A stretch of 64,000 nucleotides of DNA from Cordilura impudica (taxonomy: Eukaryota; Arthropoda; Insecta; Diptera; Scathophagidae), in contig OY821518.1 of assembly GCA_963682025.1 (NCBI GenBank), forward strand, positions 219,572,868-219,636,867, given 5' to 3'. Of this stretch, positions 22,435 to 33,729 are shown one piece after another. The notes below the pieces were generated by a model. It did no database searches and had not been told where the DNA came from. It worked only from the letters and a program-made list of their open reading frames with translations. Made by a program: the position numbers and the translations under genes. The stretch's first letter is position 1. Each line of letters opens with the position of its first letter.

Positions 22435-24756
22435 TTGTCTTTTCCAAGTCAACTCCGTCACAAATGCATTAGACTGTTGGACCTTATTTTCGTTAATGAA
22501 CCTAATGACTTTTCAATATTGCGGCATAGCCCTATTTCTAAACCGGAAGATATATACCATCCAACACTTGAGATATCTTGCTTTTGTTCCTATCCTCTTC
22601 ATAAAAAAAAGTTAACTCACAGCGATAAAATCTTTTGCTTTAATAAAACTAATTACCAAGATTTACAACTCCATCTATTCCAAATTGACTGGTTAAATGT
22701 GTTATCTCGTTGCAATGATAACTTGGACTTGTGTTTGCATACATTTTATCATCACCTCTTTGAATGTTTCTCGGCATCTGTACCTAAAATGTTACCTACT
22801 AAATCGAATGGTCCTCCTTGGAATACAAAACATCTATCTCAACTTAAAAATAAGAAAAACAAAATGTACAAAAATTATAGAAAATATGGAACATTGATAG
22901 ATTATATGAAATACTCGTTATCAAGATCGGAATTTATTATTGCTAATCAATTGGCCTATAATAACTATTTAATTAAAGTAAGGAATAATCTAAAAAATAA
23001 TCCAAAATCATTTTATAAATTTATTAATTCTAAAAGACGTACTGCGGACTTTCCTTCGGTTATGAAGTACGGTGGTTTAGAATCTTCAGATGGTAACTCT
23101 ATAAGTAATATGTTTGCAGACTTTTTTGCATCAACTTGTACTTCGACAGTATTTAATAATGTGTATCCATACATAATATCGGAATCTTCAATTATTAATA
23201 TACCATCCATCAATCAACATACAGTTCTGAATGCCCTGACAAAATTAAAATTGTCGTATGCTGCTGGTCCTGACGGTGTTCCTAGTTGCATTTTAAAGCG
23301 CTGCGCACATTTATTGTATATTCCTTTGACTTATATGTTTAACATATACCTTAAATTGGGTTACTTTCCTCCCATTTGGAAAGAATCGTTTATTATTCCC
23401 TTCTTTAATTCTGGATCTAAAGCTGGTATTTCGAATTATAGAGGTATTGCTAAATTAAGTGCTATTCCAAAACTATTTGAAAAACTTATATATGACACGT
23501 CATCACATCATGTGTCCTCTATCGTATCTCCAACGAAACATGGATTCTGCAAATCACGCTCTACAATAACAAATCTTTTGGAGCTTACAACTTTGGTAAA
23601 TGATTGTTTTATTAATATGAAACATACAGATGTTATTTATAATGATTTTAGCAAGGCATTCGATAAAGTAAATCATGATCTATTGTTGTTTAAGCTTGAC
23701 CGTATGGGCTTTGGTATAATGCTAATAAAATGGATTGGATCATATTTAAAAGACAGAACACAACAATGTATTAAGTTTCGTAACTCGTATTCCAACAACA
23801 TAAAAGTATTATCTGGTGTACCTCAAGGTAGCCACTTGGGACCTCTTTTATTTACGCCATTTATAAATGATCTTCCTTCTGTAATTAAACACTCAACTAC
23901 ATTAATGTATGCAGACGATGTAAAGCTAATTTTTACCCTCAACAATCTTGATCAACAATCACTTTTACAGAATGATATTGATCGTTTAACTACTTGGTGT
24001 AATATGAATCTAATGGACCTAAATGTCAAAAAATGCAAATATATGATTTTTACAAAATCAATTCCAATTAATGGTCGGTATATCATGAATAATACTGTGC
24101 TTGATTTAGTGGATACATTCAACGACCTTGGCGTACTTTTGGATAAAAAATTAGACTTCAGAAGTCATATTTCGCTAACAATAAATAAAGCTACTGGTGT
24201 ACTTGGATTCATTAAACGGTGGGCTAAAGAGTTTTCGGATCCGTATACGACAAAACAATTGTTTACTACCTTGGTAAGACAAATACTCGAATATGGGTCT
24301 GTAATCTGGGATCCGCAATATCATATACATTCGAATAAAATTGAATCGGTTCAAAAACAATTTTTGTTATTTTGTCTTCGTGGTTTGGGCTGGGATCCTA
24401 ATATGAGGTTGCCATCTTATGAAAATCGTCTGGCTCTAATTAAGCTTCCTACATTGAAAAGTCGCAGACATATGGTAAATGTTACTTTCCTGTTAAAACT
24501 GTTACTTAAAAATGGTAGTCTTAAATCTGAATTTCTTATCAACAAAATAAGTATAAATATTCCTTTTCGATCATCAAGAAATTATAACGTTCTAACTATC
24601 AAATATTATTGTACAAACTATGCTAATTTTAATCCACTACGTAGAATTTGTGATGAGTTTAATATGCTGTATCAGTTTATTGATTTTAATAAAAGTTTGG
24701 ATATTGTGAGAAGAGATATTATATTACACTTAAATGTATTAAATCAACTGAATTAA
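22435..24756 (+). CDS. LINE endonuclease end and reverse transcriptase (partial ORF2)
   Basis: A 773-codon open frame. The endonuclease piece upstream in another frame has LMLNGDFNMPSTSW (about 22315-22355); a frameshift near 22440-22480 leads into LDLIFVNEPNDF and YHPTLEI. The reverse transcriptase domains follow in order: NNPKSFYKFINSKRR (about residue 190), SYAAGPDGVPS, NYRGIAKLSAIPKLFEKL, YNDFSKAFDKVNHD (first Asp block), SGVPQGSHLGPLLF, and the catalytic YADDVKLIF (about 23908-23935). The C-terminus has RWAKEFSDPYTTKQ and ENRLALIKLP. The enzyme copies the element RNA at a nicked target. Whether this copy could be expressed is doubtful, because its start and promoter are missing. Confidence 0.85.
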   Translation: MSFPSQLRHKCIRLLDLIFVNEPNDFSILRHSPISKPEDIYHPTLEISCFCSYPLHKKKLTHSDKIFCFNKTNYQDLQLHLFQIDWLNVLSRCNDNLDLCLHTFYHHLFECFSASVPKMLPTKSNGPPWNTKHLSQLKNKKNKMYKNYRKYGTLIDYMKYSLSRSEFIIANQLAYNNYLIKVRNNLKNNPKSFYKFINSKRRTADFPSVMKYGGLESSDGNSISNMFADFFASTCTSTVFNNVYPYIISESSIINIPSINQHTVLNALTKLKLSYAAGPDGVPSCILKRCAHLLYIPLTYMFNIYLKLGYFPPIWKESFIIPFFNSGSKAGISNYRGIAKLSAIPKLFEKLIYDTSSHHVSSIVSPTKHGFCKSRSTITNLLELTTLVNDCFINMKHTDVIYNDFSKAFDKVNHDLLLFKLDRMGFGIMLIKWIGSYLKDRTQQCIKFRNSYSNNIKVLSGVPQGSHLGPLLFTPFINDLPSVIKHSTTLMYADDVKLIFTLNNLDQQSLLQNDIDRLTTWCNMNLMDLNVKKCKYMIFTKSIPINGRYIMNNTVLDLVDTFNDLGVLLDKKLDFRSHISLTINKATGVLGFIKRWAKEFSDPYTTKQLFTTLVRQILEYGSVIWDPQYHIHSNKIESVQKQFLLFCLRGLGWDPNMRLPSYENRLALIKLPTLKSRRHMVNVTFLLKLLLKNGSLKSEFLINKISINIPFRSSRNYNVLTIKYYCTNYANFNPLRRICDEFNMLYQFIDFNKSLDIVRRDIILHLNVLNQLN

Positions 24757-24835
24757 ACAAATTTTATATATCAATTTTGTTAAATTATTAATTATATATA
24801 TAAATTATAATATAAATGTACATATACTTTAAGTA

Positions 24836-24906
24836 GTCTGTAAGGATGATTCCATAGACTGAATAAATAAATAAATAAATAAATAAATAAAAAAATAAAT
24901 AAATAT
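24836..24906 (+). repeat. LINE-A 3' UTR stem and (TAAA)n tail
   Basis: GTCTG (24836-24840) pairs with TAGAC (24855-24859) through one G-T wobble. The tail of TAAA repeats starts three bases later. The same stem is present in LINE-C as GTCTG/CAGAC. Confidence 0.65.
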
Positions 24907-24909
24907 ACA

Positions 24910-27531
24910 TTAACCCACATAAGCCCTTCAGATTTTGTAGTTAATTGAACACATAGGGTCATTTTTGATACTATTGACTTTGGAGCTGAAAAATAAAGTT
25001 TTCTAAAAAGAAATTACGGAAACAAATGATAACAATACGATATTTAGTTTTATAATTAATCATTTTAATTGTTTTTTCAAAAAAAAAAAAAAAAAAATAT
25101 AGAAAATAAAAAATTTTTCAAACGTTAAAAAAATATCTTATGGCTCGCACGACTTACATATAATATTTTTGGTGTGGTGCGATTGACACACAAACTTTTT
25201 ACATAAATTACATTTTGAAGCATGTTTATGGGCTTTAATGTCATAAATACAAATGTGACAACGACCTCTTTTACGTCCCTATACCGGTGACAAAGGATAT
25301 TCGTGGGTTTTTGTCGTAGATGGCTCTGAATTACTTTTTATTTGCTTTACTAGTTGGGCAGCATTATTTTTTTGAGGCAGGCCTTTGCGATTTTGAATGA
25401 GTGGAGTTACCAGCGCCATAGCCAATTCTCTCATAAAAAGCCGACGACGGATCAATCGTTGGCTTTCCTTATAATACGAAGAATTTATTTCCGTATAAAT
25501 AATACAGGCATTCGTAGCCAAAACGTCGATCATATTGGAGAATATAGCCATTGGCCATCGATTTACCTTCAATTAAAATTGTTTAGTATTTAAATATATT
25601 GTTTTTCGTCAAATTATTGTTATCATTACCTTTCGCTTGCAAGTATATGTTCCGACCATTTGGTCTAAAGTGTCTACAGCTCCCTTTGTTTTGTTGCAGT
25701 CCAGAATTATTTCTGGTTTTTTGTGATCTTCTGAGCTGACTTTTTTTATCATTATACATGGTGCTAAAGAGTAAGACTAAGCGGTTTTTTTTTCGAAACA
25801 TAAGAAACCATCGTAGCACCAAGAGAGTGGTCGAATACAAAGCGAGATGAGGCGACGGGCTCCCGTTTCATGTCCATTATATACGGCGGAATAAATTTTT
25901 TGTTCTTGCATACTGTTCCAAGTAAAGTCATATTTCTTTTTTTCAGTTCAACTCTTAACTGATAAGTTGTAAAAAAATTATCACATGTTATATTTTGACC
26001 ACTTAGACCTGTCGTTAAATCTAACACAAAACGTTGTCCTTGATTCACTTTTGGTTTGCAGTTTCGATCCCGACCAGTACATATTTGCATATTCCATGCA
26101 TAAAATGACCCACTGACATATGCAGCCCAAACTTTGATGCCATATTTCGCAGGCTTAGATGTAATCTACTGAGTAAAAGGGCATCTACTACGAAACGGAA
26201 GAAGTTGTTAATCAACCGTGATATTTTCGGCGGGATTGTACAATACTTTCAAATTGTTTGACCATTTGTCGAAGACCATGCGAATAGGTGCAAGATTGTC
26301 TCGTACACGGCGATCAGCTCGACTGGATTAATCGTCGAATCGAATCATTTGGGTAATTTTTTTAAATCGATTCATAGACATTGTAGATCGGAAAATGTTT
26401 CTACCTGTCACATCGTCTCACAATTCTCCGATAAATTCTCCATATGATCGATATACTCCAGCAAATAAGAGCAATTAAATATAAGCACGTAACTCTTCAT
26501 AGTCTAGCTTCACCCATTTCTCTTTATCTTGTCGAAGGCCTTCCAAATTTGTCATTATAATCTTCTCAATCGGATGGAAAAATAAATCGAATGCGGATTC
26601 AACATCATTGCTACGAGCAATCACACAAGCAGTAGGCCCTAATGTAAAAAAAATCAGTTATGTTGGAATTTTTTTCTGATTTAACAAAATGATCACACAA
26701 CAGAACTTTTCGAAACTATGATTAAGCCTATAAGTTATATTACTTGCCTGGTCTTATACGAATAACATTTCTGGATGACAATCGACCAGCAAGAGCTCGT
26801 GGTTTATCTGAGAAGGAAATAGATTTATCTTTTGATAAATAAATTACTTCATTTGATGCGGCCTCAAATTCTTGTTCAATTATTTCGATTATAGATTCAC
26901 CATCTGAATCAATTTCATCAGAACTATTTTGTTTTTCTGGCCCATAGTTCTGATCTTCATCAGAAACAGAGGCTTCCTCGTCATCAGACCATTCATCGTT
27001 CACAAGAAATTCTATTTTACTTTTTGATAGTTTAGCACTGCGCGACATTTTTGCCACCAAACGGTTGAATAACACTTGCACAAATGACAAATTGCTTTAC
27101 AAATAAAAATAAATTTAAACCAAAATAACAGCCTACTATGTGATTCCTTTTACTTTTTTTTTTTTTTTGTTGAAATATTTGAAAAATACAGTTTTTATTG
27201 AATTTTTTTTTATTTTGTTGCTTCGAAAAAATTTAAAACCAGAGCCTACTATATGAATTCTTTGAATCATAGCTGAACGGTGATTTTTTCATATATTTAG
27301 AGTATAGTATCAAAAATGACCCTTAATTATAATATTGACTACAATTAATTATAATATTGACTACACTAAAACTATAAATGCTAAATAATTTTTAAAAATG
27401 AAATTTTGTAGTTTTTGATGAAGGAATAAAAGTCAAGAAATTTCACACATATGTGCATGCAAATAGCAGAGATATTAGCAACAAAATTTCAAAATAGTAT
27501 CAAATTGGATACTGTGGCTTATGAAGGTTAA
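24910..27531 (-). mobile_element. piggyBac-like transposon 2
   Basis: TTAA on both sides (24910-24913 and 27528-27531). The tips are CCCACATAAGCC and, reverse complemented, CCTTCATAAGCC. A subterminal inverted repeat, AGTATCAAAAATGACCCT, is at 27306-27323 with its exact complement at 24955-24972. The canonical piggyBac likewise has short terminal plus 19-bp internal inverted repeats. The minus strand carries the transposase. It starts 3 bp after the LINE-A tail. Confidence 0.88.
25138..27048 (-). pseudogene. piggyBac transposase remnant 2
   Basis: The N-terminus MSRSAKLSKSKIEFLVNDEW is followed by an acidic stretch. The catalytic region is visible in pieces: NITVD then a stop then QLLPFRSR (about 26190-26225, first Asp); QNITCDNFFTTYQLR (about 25960-26010, second Asp); and LDCNKTKGAVDTLDQM (about 25660-25710, third Asp region). 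After MKVNRWPMAIFSNMIDVLAT comes a Cys-rich tail with CHICIYDIKAHKHASKC and CNLCKKFVC, the zinc-binding ring-like end of piggyBac transposases, ending at the stop at 25138. At least one nonsense codon and several frameshifts make it inactive. Confidence 0.85.
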
Positions 27532-28772
27532 AGAAAATTTATTTTAACTTATCAAGATATTTTCACATTTTGCGAACACGAAGACCAAAATCTCTATTGG
27601 TCTCTTAGGCACACTAACTACCTGTGCCATAAATTGCAACTAATTTAACTTTAATGTAAACAACAATGAAGATTTATTAAATCCGCTAGCTTAGCTGGAT
27701 TTTCAGCCATTATTACTTGATATATTTCTTTAATCTTAATTTTAAACATTGCATTCACTTTTTGCCCTCTTACTTTGACAGCAAATATGCTCATTAAAAT
27801 TTTTTCATATCCCAGGATAATAGAATGGAAAATTTCTCCAACTATATAACATTTCTGACAATTTTCATTCTTCTAAATATTAATTTTCTTCTTCTAGTTC
27901 GTAACTTGTGAGATATGCACATACAAAAAAATTACATTTTAAATAATGCCACTTAAAAAATGAAAAAAAAAATCTTTTTTAAAGAAAAGGGTATAATAGA
28001 AATTTCACAGAAACTGAGTTGTTGTTGCTCAACTTTAATGCAGGTCTTTTACGCTTTTTAAAAACTTGAAAATTTATGCTGACGTTAATTGTACAATGCA
28101 ATTCTTAGGATAAGCAAATATCCGTAAGATTGTAATGTAACGAAAATAGGTACAAATATAAAGCTAATATTGTGCCTTGCTACTTTATTGCAAATTAAAG
28201 AAGGAAGCTCTGCTTTTATTAAAGAAAATAATTATATATTTTTTGTAACTAGTGCACATTCCTGTCCACTTTTATAAGCAAAATGTAAAAAAAAAAAATG
28301 AAATCAAAAGGAACTTCAGGGCTGATTCTCGCGATTCTCTCTATCGTGATGTAAAAAAAAAAAAAAACTAGAAAATGTAATGTCAATAATGAAGGTATCC
28401 CAGGAAATATGCTGTTAATATAAATGTTACTAATAGTAAAAAAATTTTTGAATACCGAAACATATTTTCTAGAAGGTAGTTCACAAAACTTGGTGTTTAT
28501 ACATGACGTATAAAAATATGTCTGTATTTGCCGAATTTTAATTTTTTGGTTGGGTTGAAATAAATTATTTTTATAAAATAAAAATTTTAAAGAAAAAAAA
28601 TTGTTGGGGTAAAAAAGTTAAGAAAATATACATACAAAAATTAGTTTTGGAAGAACAAAAAAAAAATCCTTGAATATGAAAACTTTGGTTAAAATATAAG
28701 TTGCAAAATACCTAAATTCCATTGAGTGTTCAATGCAACTGTTCTAAATTATTAAATTTTCTGTGTCAAAAG
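27532..28772. other. Unannotated AT-rich DNA
   Basis: No coding or structured element recognised; several A runs. Confidence 0.4.
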
Positions 28773-29040
28773 CAGTGGTCGGCAAAACCACTACGTGGCG
28801 TTTTTGCCCTCACACCTGCATGCGCTCACACATTAAACAAAATGATAAAAGTCAATCAGTCTCGAATGAGCATTCGAACGAAGACGTTGATTCGACGTCC
28901 TGTGTTTGAGATGCACTGAGAGAATGAATGCAAATGTTGGAAATAAATTCTTGTTTAGCGAGAATTTTTTCGGTAAACCGAGTTGCAAGGTAAAAATATA
29001 ACCCTATTGAACTTGTTCTCGCAGTTCATAAATTTATACC
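28773..29040 (+). repeat. CAGTGG-start repeat, copy 1
   Basis: Begins CAGTGGTCGGCAAAACC and contains a short hairpin (GGCAAAACCAC with GTGGCGTTTTTGCC). The same about 270-290-bp sequence recurs in direct orientation at 29621-29912. The tip resembles hAT ends but no partner end was found. A non-autonomous hAT fragment is an inference. Confidence 0.6.
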
Positions 29041-29620
29041 ATAAAATTAACTATTAACAATGCATCTAAAGGAAAAAAATTTGATTATTTTAACAGGAAC
29101 GTCAGAAGTTTTTAATATATTTCCATATAATTTGAGAAAATGAAATGAATACCTTATGCATTTTAAAGTTTTGGGTTAAATAGAAAATATAATTGAATTA
29201 CATAATAATCCTTGGTTATGCAAGTGTTGAAAAGTGTTGATATCAAAGAGGAACTTTTAAAAATGTGAAATGATTTGAATCTATCGCTTATAACTGGTAT
29301 TGAGCTTTGGAAAAATATTAGTGAAGCTTCATATACGAAATCAAAGAAAATAAAACTTAAGTTATATTCGATGCTTGGGTCAACATACAAAGAGTCTTCA
29401 TTTTGCTAGTTAAAATGATAAAAAGTAAATATAAAAATAAAAATCGTCTAACAGACGTACATATTGAGTCTTGTTAGCATAAAATGTTGCCCATATGATA
29501 TTAATATTGATCGTGTTATACAAAATGAACCTAGAAATTTTTTAATTAATTTTTTTTTTATTTACGAACATTTTCTTATTTTGACTATAAGTTTGTCTAA
29601 GTGCATTAAGCGGCCTAAAG
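29041..29620. other. Spacer between the two CAGTGG repeats
   Basis: AT-rich sequence with no recognised feature. Confidence 0.4.
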
Positions 29621-29912
29621 CAGTGGCCGGCCAAACCATTATGCGGCGTTTTTGCTCTCCGACCAACATGCGCTCACACAATAAATAAAATGAAAAAAAT
29701 CAATCAGTTTCGCATGAGTATTCGAACGAAGATGTTAATCGGATGCTTTCTGTTTGAGATGCACTGAAAGAATGAGTGCAAATTTTGAAAGTTAATTCTT
29801 GTTTAGCGAGAATTTTTTCGGTAAACCGAGTTGCAAGGTACAAATATAACCATTGTTGAACTTGTTCTCGCACTTCATAAATTTATACCAAAAATTTAAC
29901 TATTAATAACAC
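29621..29912 (+). repeat. CAGTGG-start repeat, copy 2
   Basis: Starts CAGTGGCCGGCCAAACC and is a direct, diverged copy of 28773-29040. The best conserved part is TTTAGCGAGAATTTTTTCGG. The two copies are 848 bp apart, either a tandem arrangement or a segmental duplication. Confidence 0.6.
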
Positions 29913-30379
29913 ATTGATATGAAAATGAATGAAATGGAAATACCTGAGACGTGGTGGGTTTTGCCTGGTAGGTTTTGTAGAGTGCAACAAGACCGTGTCC
30001 CTGCAATTTGCGGAACACCCCTGAAAATCTTGAGTTACGGATAAAAACCTTGCAGAGTATCAGCCGATTTTTATGTCCTTGGTGGATTTAGAAAGAAGAA
30101 ACTAAGGCCTTTGGTGTTTAAGTAGTATTGAGACATCTGTTCATATTCTTCAGCAAACTCCTTTTTTAAATATTCTCTATTTTCAACTGTGGAGTTGTTT
30201 TTAGACATGTTTTATTTAGAAACCGTATAATTTATGGATTAATTATGAAAGTAAGTTTATTTATGGGTAAAATGCAGCTTTGGATTAAAAATCAGGTAAA
30301 CATTAATTGAGTTTCAATGGTGCGAGGTAGAGAAGAAGAAAGCATACATTTCAAAAATTCATAACTACACTCTATTCTT
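29913..30379. other. Unannotated DNA
   Basis: Includes short GC-richer stretches near 29940-30030 with no frame I recognise. Its end may hold the tail of the hammerhead-bearing repeat. Confidence 0.35.
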
Positions 30380-30420
30380 AATCGGACCGGTTTCTGGCAT
30401 GTCAGCCTTCATCAGCGATT
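30380..30420 (-). ncRNA. Hammerhead ribozyme motif
   Basis: On the minus strand, in order: stem I strand AATCG (30416-30420); core CTGATGA (30409-30415); stem II AGGC (30405-30408) and GCC (30396-30398) around a 6-nt loop; one extra A; core GAAA (30391-30394); a minimal stem III within ACCGGT; then C at 30385, after which cleavage is expected; and stem I strand CGATT (30380-30384). All core nucleotides are present and stem I is perfect. Short stem III hammerheads are known from Penelope-like and SINE-like retroelements and often work as dimers. The extra A beside stem II may weaken it. Confidence 0.6.
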
Positions 30421-30489
30421 TATTGAACATTGTGATAATTGTTATGTTATAATTGAATAGATTGTTTCTATATAAAATTTTTTCTACTT

Positions 30490-30580
30490 AGGGCGGCCGT
30501 GAGGTTTGAACCATGAACCATCACATACACTCATACTTGCACTTTTTTGGTCAGCGCTTTAACACACTCACCTAAAGTCA
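30490..30580 (-). repeat. tRNA-like segment, possible SINE head
   Basis: On the minus strand GGTTCAAACCTC (30501-30512) fits a pol III B box and is followed by a CGGCCGCCC acceptor-like end. GTGTGTTAAAGCGCTGACC, about 50 bases upstream (30552-30570), resembles the D-arm end and A-box region of tRNA-derived SINEs. The hammerhead motif lies about 80 bases downstream in the same orientation. The 5' half is degenerate, so this is not a functional tRNA. Confidence 0.4.
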
Positions 30581-30760
30581 GGCCTACGAGCAGTGTGGTT
30601 AGAATCAGTTTTCATACCAAACAGCTTTACTCCGTACTAATTTCAGAAGATACAACTCTGTCCAAACAAACAATCGTTATTTTTGAATTTTTTATTAGTT
30701 TTGCATTTATACTTCTAATTTCCACTTTTCTCAGTTTCGTAATTGAGTTTACTATAATAT

Positions 30761-32595
30761 GATGACCCGGACTATGAAAAGGTGGCTTATGACTCAAAAA
30801 CAAAATTTCGAGAAATCAGCTGTTAAAGATAAACAATGCATTACGTCAGTTTTTTTTCGTTATCTCGTAGGTGTAATTGTTTCAGTTGGTCTTTTCCGTT
30901 ATGAACTAGTGAATAATGTCTATCGATGAAGAATTTATCGAGGTTTTTCAAAAATATTTTGGTGAAAATGATGATAATGATGATGATTCGATGATGTTGG
31001 TATCAATTACAATGAGGAACTATAATCACTATTTCAAGATGAAGATCAAATGAAAGTGGAACAAAGTTTTTTTACAATGGACTCCTCTACTCCGCAAAGC
31101 CCGAAATCAACGTGCATACTATCAAAAATGGTGTGATAATACTGACGATACTGTAAAGGTCTTATCATTAAATTTCGCCCAATCTGTTCATTATCCAGTG
31201 AGTCCTCAACAACCGGGTACAGCTTACTTCAAGGCAACAAAGAAGTGCGAAGTCTTCGGAATTACAGATCAAAAAGGAAAAATACAGGTTGGGATTTCAT
31301 TGTACAAATTCAAATCACTTGCTTTGAAAGTATCTTTTTTTTCGATAGTACAATTACATGATAGATGAGGAACATGATATTGGCAAAAGTCCAAACACCG
31401 TTGTGAGTATCCTGCATTATTACTTGGAAACGTATCGCAAAAATGTCCAAACAATTGTCCTTTTCTGCGATATCTGCGTTGGGCAGAACAAAGATAATGT
31501 TATGTTATCATATCTGCAATGGCGGTTGGTTCGAGGACTCAACACAATGGTTTGATTGAATTTCCTTCTGACAGGGCATACCAAGTTCGGCCCGGATCGC
31601 TTCTTCGGTATTTTCAAGGCCAAGTATGCTGTTACTAATATTGATACGTATGAAGATTTACTGCAGTGCGTCGTACAATCGTCACCAGGTGGCCATAATA
31701 CAGCTGTATCGTCGAAAAATGTCTTTTGGTATGAATGGGACAGTTATTTTAAACCATTCTACAAGCCACTTGTTGGTATTACACAATTCCACCATTTTAT
31801 AATGAACAAAAACTCTTTAAAAACCAAAAAATTTGCGGATAGCGAGGATGTTGAATTATTTCAACTGTCATTACTCCTCGTTGATGACAACATGCCCGAA
31901 CTTATCCCTCCAGCGTTAGTGGTACATTTATCAGAATCTCAGAACTTGGTTTCAGATCCCATGAATGCGGATTTTTTGGCTCCATTGCCATCGAAAAAAA
32001 TGCCATCAAAAAAATCTGAAAATGCTTTACCAGCCACAAAAGTGTCATCGACGGAACCCAAGGCTTCATCCTCAAAACCTGTACCTTCATTGTCGAAACA
32101 GAAATCGAAACCTATAGCTTCATCGTCAAATCACGATCCAATAAATAAAAAACTGAAGAAACCTGCGAATTCAACTCCAATAAAAAAATCAAGAAAACGT
32201 AAGGCCTAATCTCCAGAAGAAGATTAAAAAAAAAAAAAAAAAACGAGCAACTTCAAAGGTTTCAACAAAGATGGCGGCGAAGAAAACTACTACATATTGC
32301 TAAATAAATATTTTTTGTGCAAATAGCTTGTTTTTTTGGTAAATCATTTTTGTAGATTTCAATCCTTTTTTTTTCATTTTCAATTCCATGTATTATCTTA
32401 ATTCTCGATTTTCAATAAAATTCTGTTTTTCTTTCATTTGTGCTCTTTTTCTCTACATTTTTGGTTCACTTCTAAGCAAGTTAGGACTTTCTGATTTTCA
32501 CAATGTGAAAGAGCGTCTCAAAAACTATCCGAACCAAAATAAAAGTGAAAAATAATTTTTTGAGTCATAAGCCATACTTTCATAGACCGGGTCAC
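30761..32595 (+). mobile_element. ATAT-target DNA transposon, copy B
   Basis: Inverted ends of about 38 bp match those of copy A (left GATGACCCGGACTATGAAA; right, reverse complemented, GTGACCCGGTCTATGAAA). Both flanks are ATAT (30757-30760 and 32596-32599). At 1835 bp it is shorter than copy A even without A's insertion, lacking part of the N-terminal coding region. One plus-strand gene remnant fills it. Confidence 0.82.
30915..32209 (+). pseudogene. ATAT-transposon protein (DUF7869-like), copy B
   Basis: An acidic start, MSIDEEFIEVFQKYFGEN, is followed by frameshifts. Then come QQPGTAYFKATKKCEVFGI (about 31210-31265) and, after a short interruption that could be an intron or decay (31290-31360), DEEHDIGKSPNTVVSIL, DICVGQNKDNVMLSYLQW and, from 31556, GHTKFGPDRFFGIFKAKY, DLLQCVVQSSPGGHN and WYEWDSYFKPFYK. 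The tail is Ser/Lys/Pro-rich and ends in KKSRKRKA. The conserved DNC of copy A is DIC here, so a probably catalytic Asp-Asn pair is altered. I recognise the DNCxGQNKNN and GHTKF blocks from large multicopy animal families; biochemical function is not known to me. Confidence 0.7.
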
Positions 32596-32599
32596 ATAT

Positions 32600-33729
32600 A
32601 AGGATTTTACTTACTTATCCTTTTCTTTTTACGAAAATTAAAAATTCATTTATTTATGTTTTGTTATTGTAGATCAGCCGCTAATGCAACCATTCTGTGC
32701 TTTATTCTTTTGTTCTATTGTTCACTGCCTATGCCTATCTTTATTAAAACTTAGCATGCTCTAACAAATTAAAATTGCCCGTGGAAACACACAGATAAAT
32801 GATTATGAGTGTAAACTTGCATAGTCTGCAAGTTCATACGTACAGGTATAACTGTAAACCATTGAGAATATAAGTTCCCACGCTAAATTTTAGTGAGTGT
32901 GGATATTGTCATTATTTTAAAATATGGTTTAATGTTACTATTTAGTTACCGTATAGAAGGTGTGGTAACTAATACTTATCAAACACACTACAAGTGAAAT
33001 TCATACTTTTAATAAAAAAATGGAATAAATGCCTTCAAACATTTTTGAGTTGGATAACCGAAAATGCGATTTTAGCATTTTCCCTTTTTCCATTTTTAAA
33101 CTCTTTGTTTTAACTCAATCTCTCTGTCTGTCTATCGTGGGGCAATCCCATTCCCCCTTGTCCGATCAATCTGAAACTTGGTCTATTGTCTTGCTGTGAA
33201 AAAGATTAACTTTGACATATTCACGCATAGTCACGGAAAGATTAACCTCATTTCTCCTCATCCGATTGATCAGAAACTTGGTCCATAGATTTGTTGTGAC
33301 CAAAGATTAATTTTAAAATAGTTAAGCAGTCACGCGCAGTCACTGAGAGATTCGAGGGAAGAGTTTTAATAAAAATTTTATTTTTATGAGTTAAATTATT
33401 TTTAATTACTAGAACAATAAGAAAATAATTATTTTATAGTTAAACAGTTATTGCATAGTTAAAGTCATAATGAGTACATTTTAAAAAGATAAAAAAATGA
33501 AAATATTAATACGAATTAAACAATATAAATTTAGTAACACAAATTTCAATATACAAATACAAATGGGGTGTTGATTAGCTAGGGTAATGACTAAAATGAA
33601 ATATAAGTAAATAAGACATTTATTTAGATCGCTATAGTTAGAAAATAATTGGTTAAAAATGGAAAAAAAATTATTGCTTGCAATTAGTTTGAAATTCATA
33701 GTAATGTAATAAATGTCATACATCTTGTA
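32600..33729. other. Unannotated DNA with one short tandem repeat
   Basis: Apart from the duplicated block at 33151-33350 I see no feature. Confidence 0.4.
33151..33350 (+). repeat. Two-unit tandem repeat, about 99 bp
   Basis: Units starting near 33151 and 33249 share GTCCGATCAATCTGAAACTTGG-like and AGTCAC-GAAAGATT-like blocks, with roughly 70-75% similarity by eye. Confidence 0.55.

Larger units (their letters stand above)
22187..24906 (+). mobile_element. 5'-truncated LINE (Jockey-like), LINE-A
   Basis: Begins abruptly within the endonuclease domain (IICSYIPPNSPLSVYEDH, about 22205), so it is 5' truncated as LINEs often are, with no ORF1. It contains the reverse transcriptase, the C-terminal region, a 3' UTR with a small stem (24836-24859) and a (TAAA)n tail at 24862-24906. 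No clear target duplication was found; piggyBac 2 begins just downstream. A related broken copy (LINE-C) is at 40391-40790 plus 47178-48475. Confidence 0.85.
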
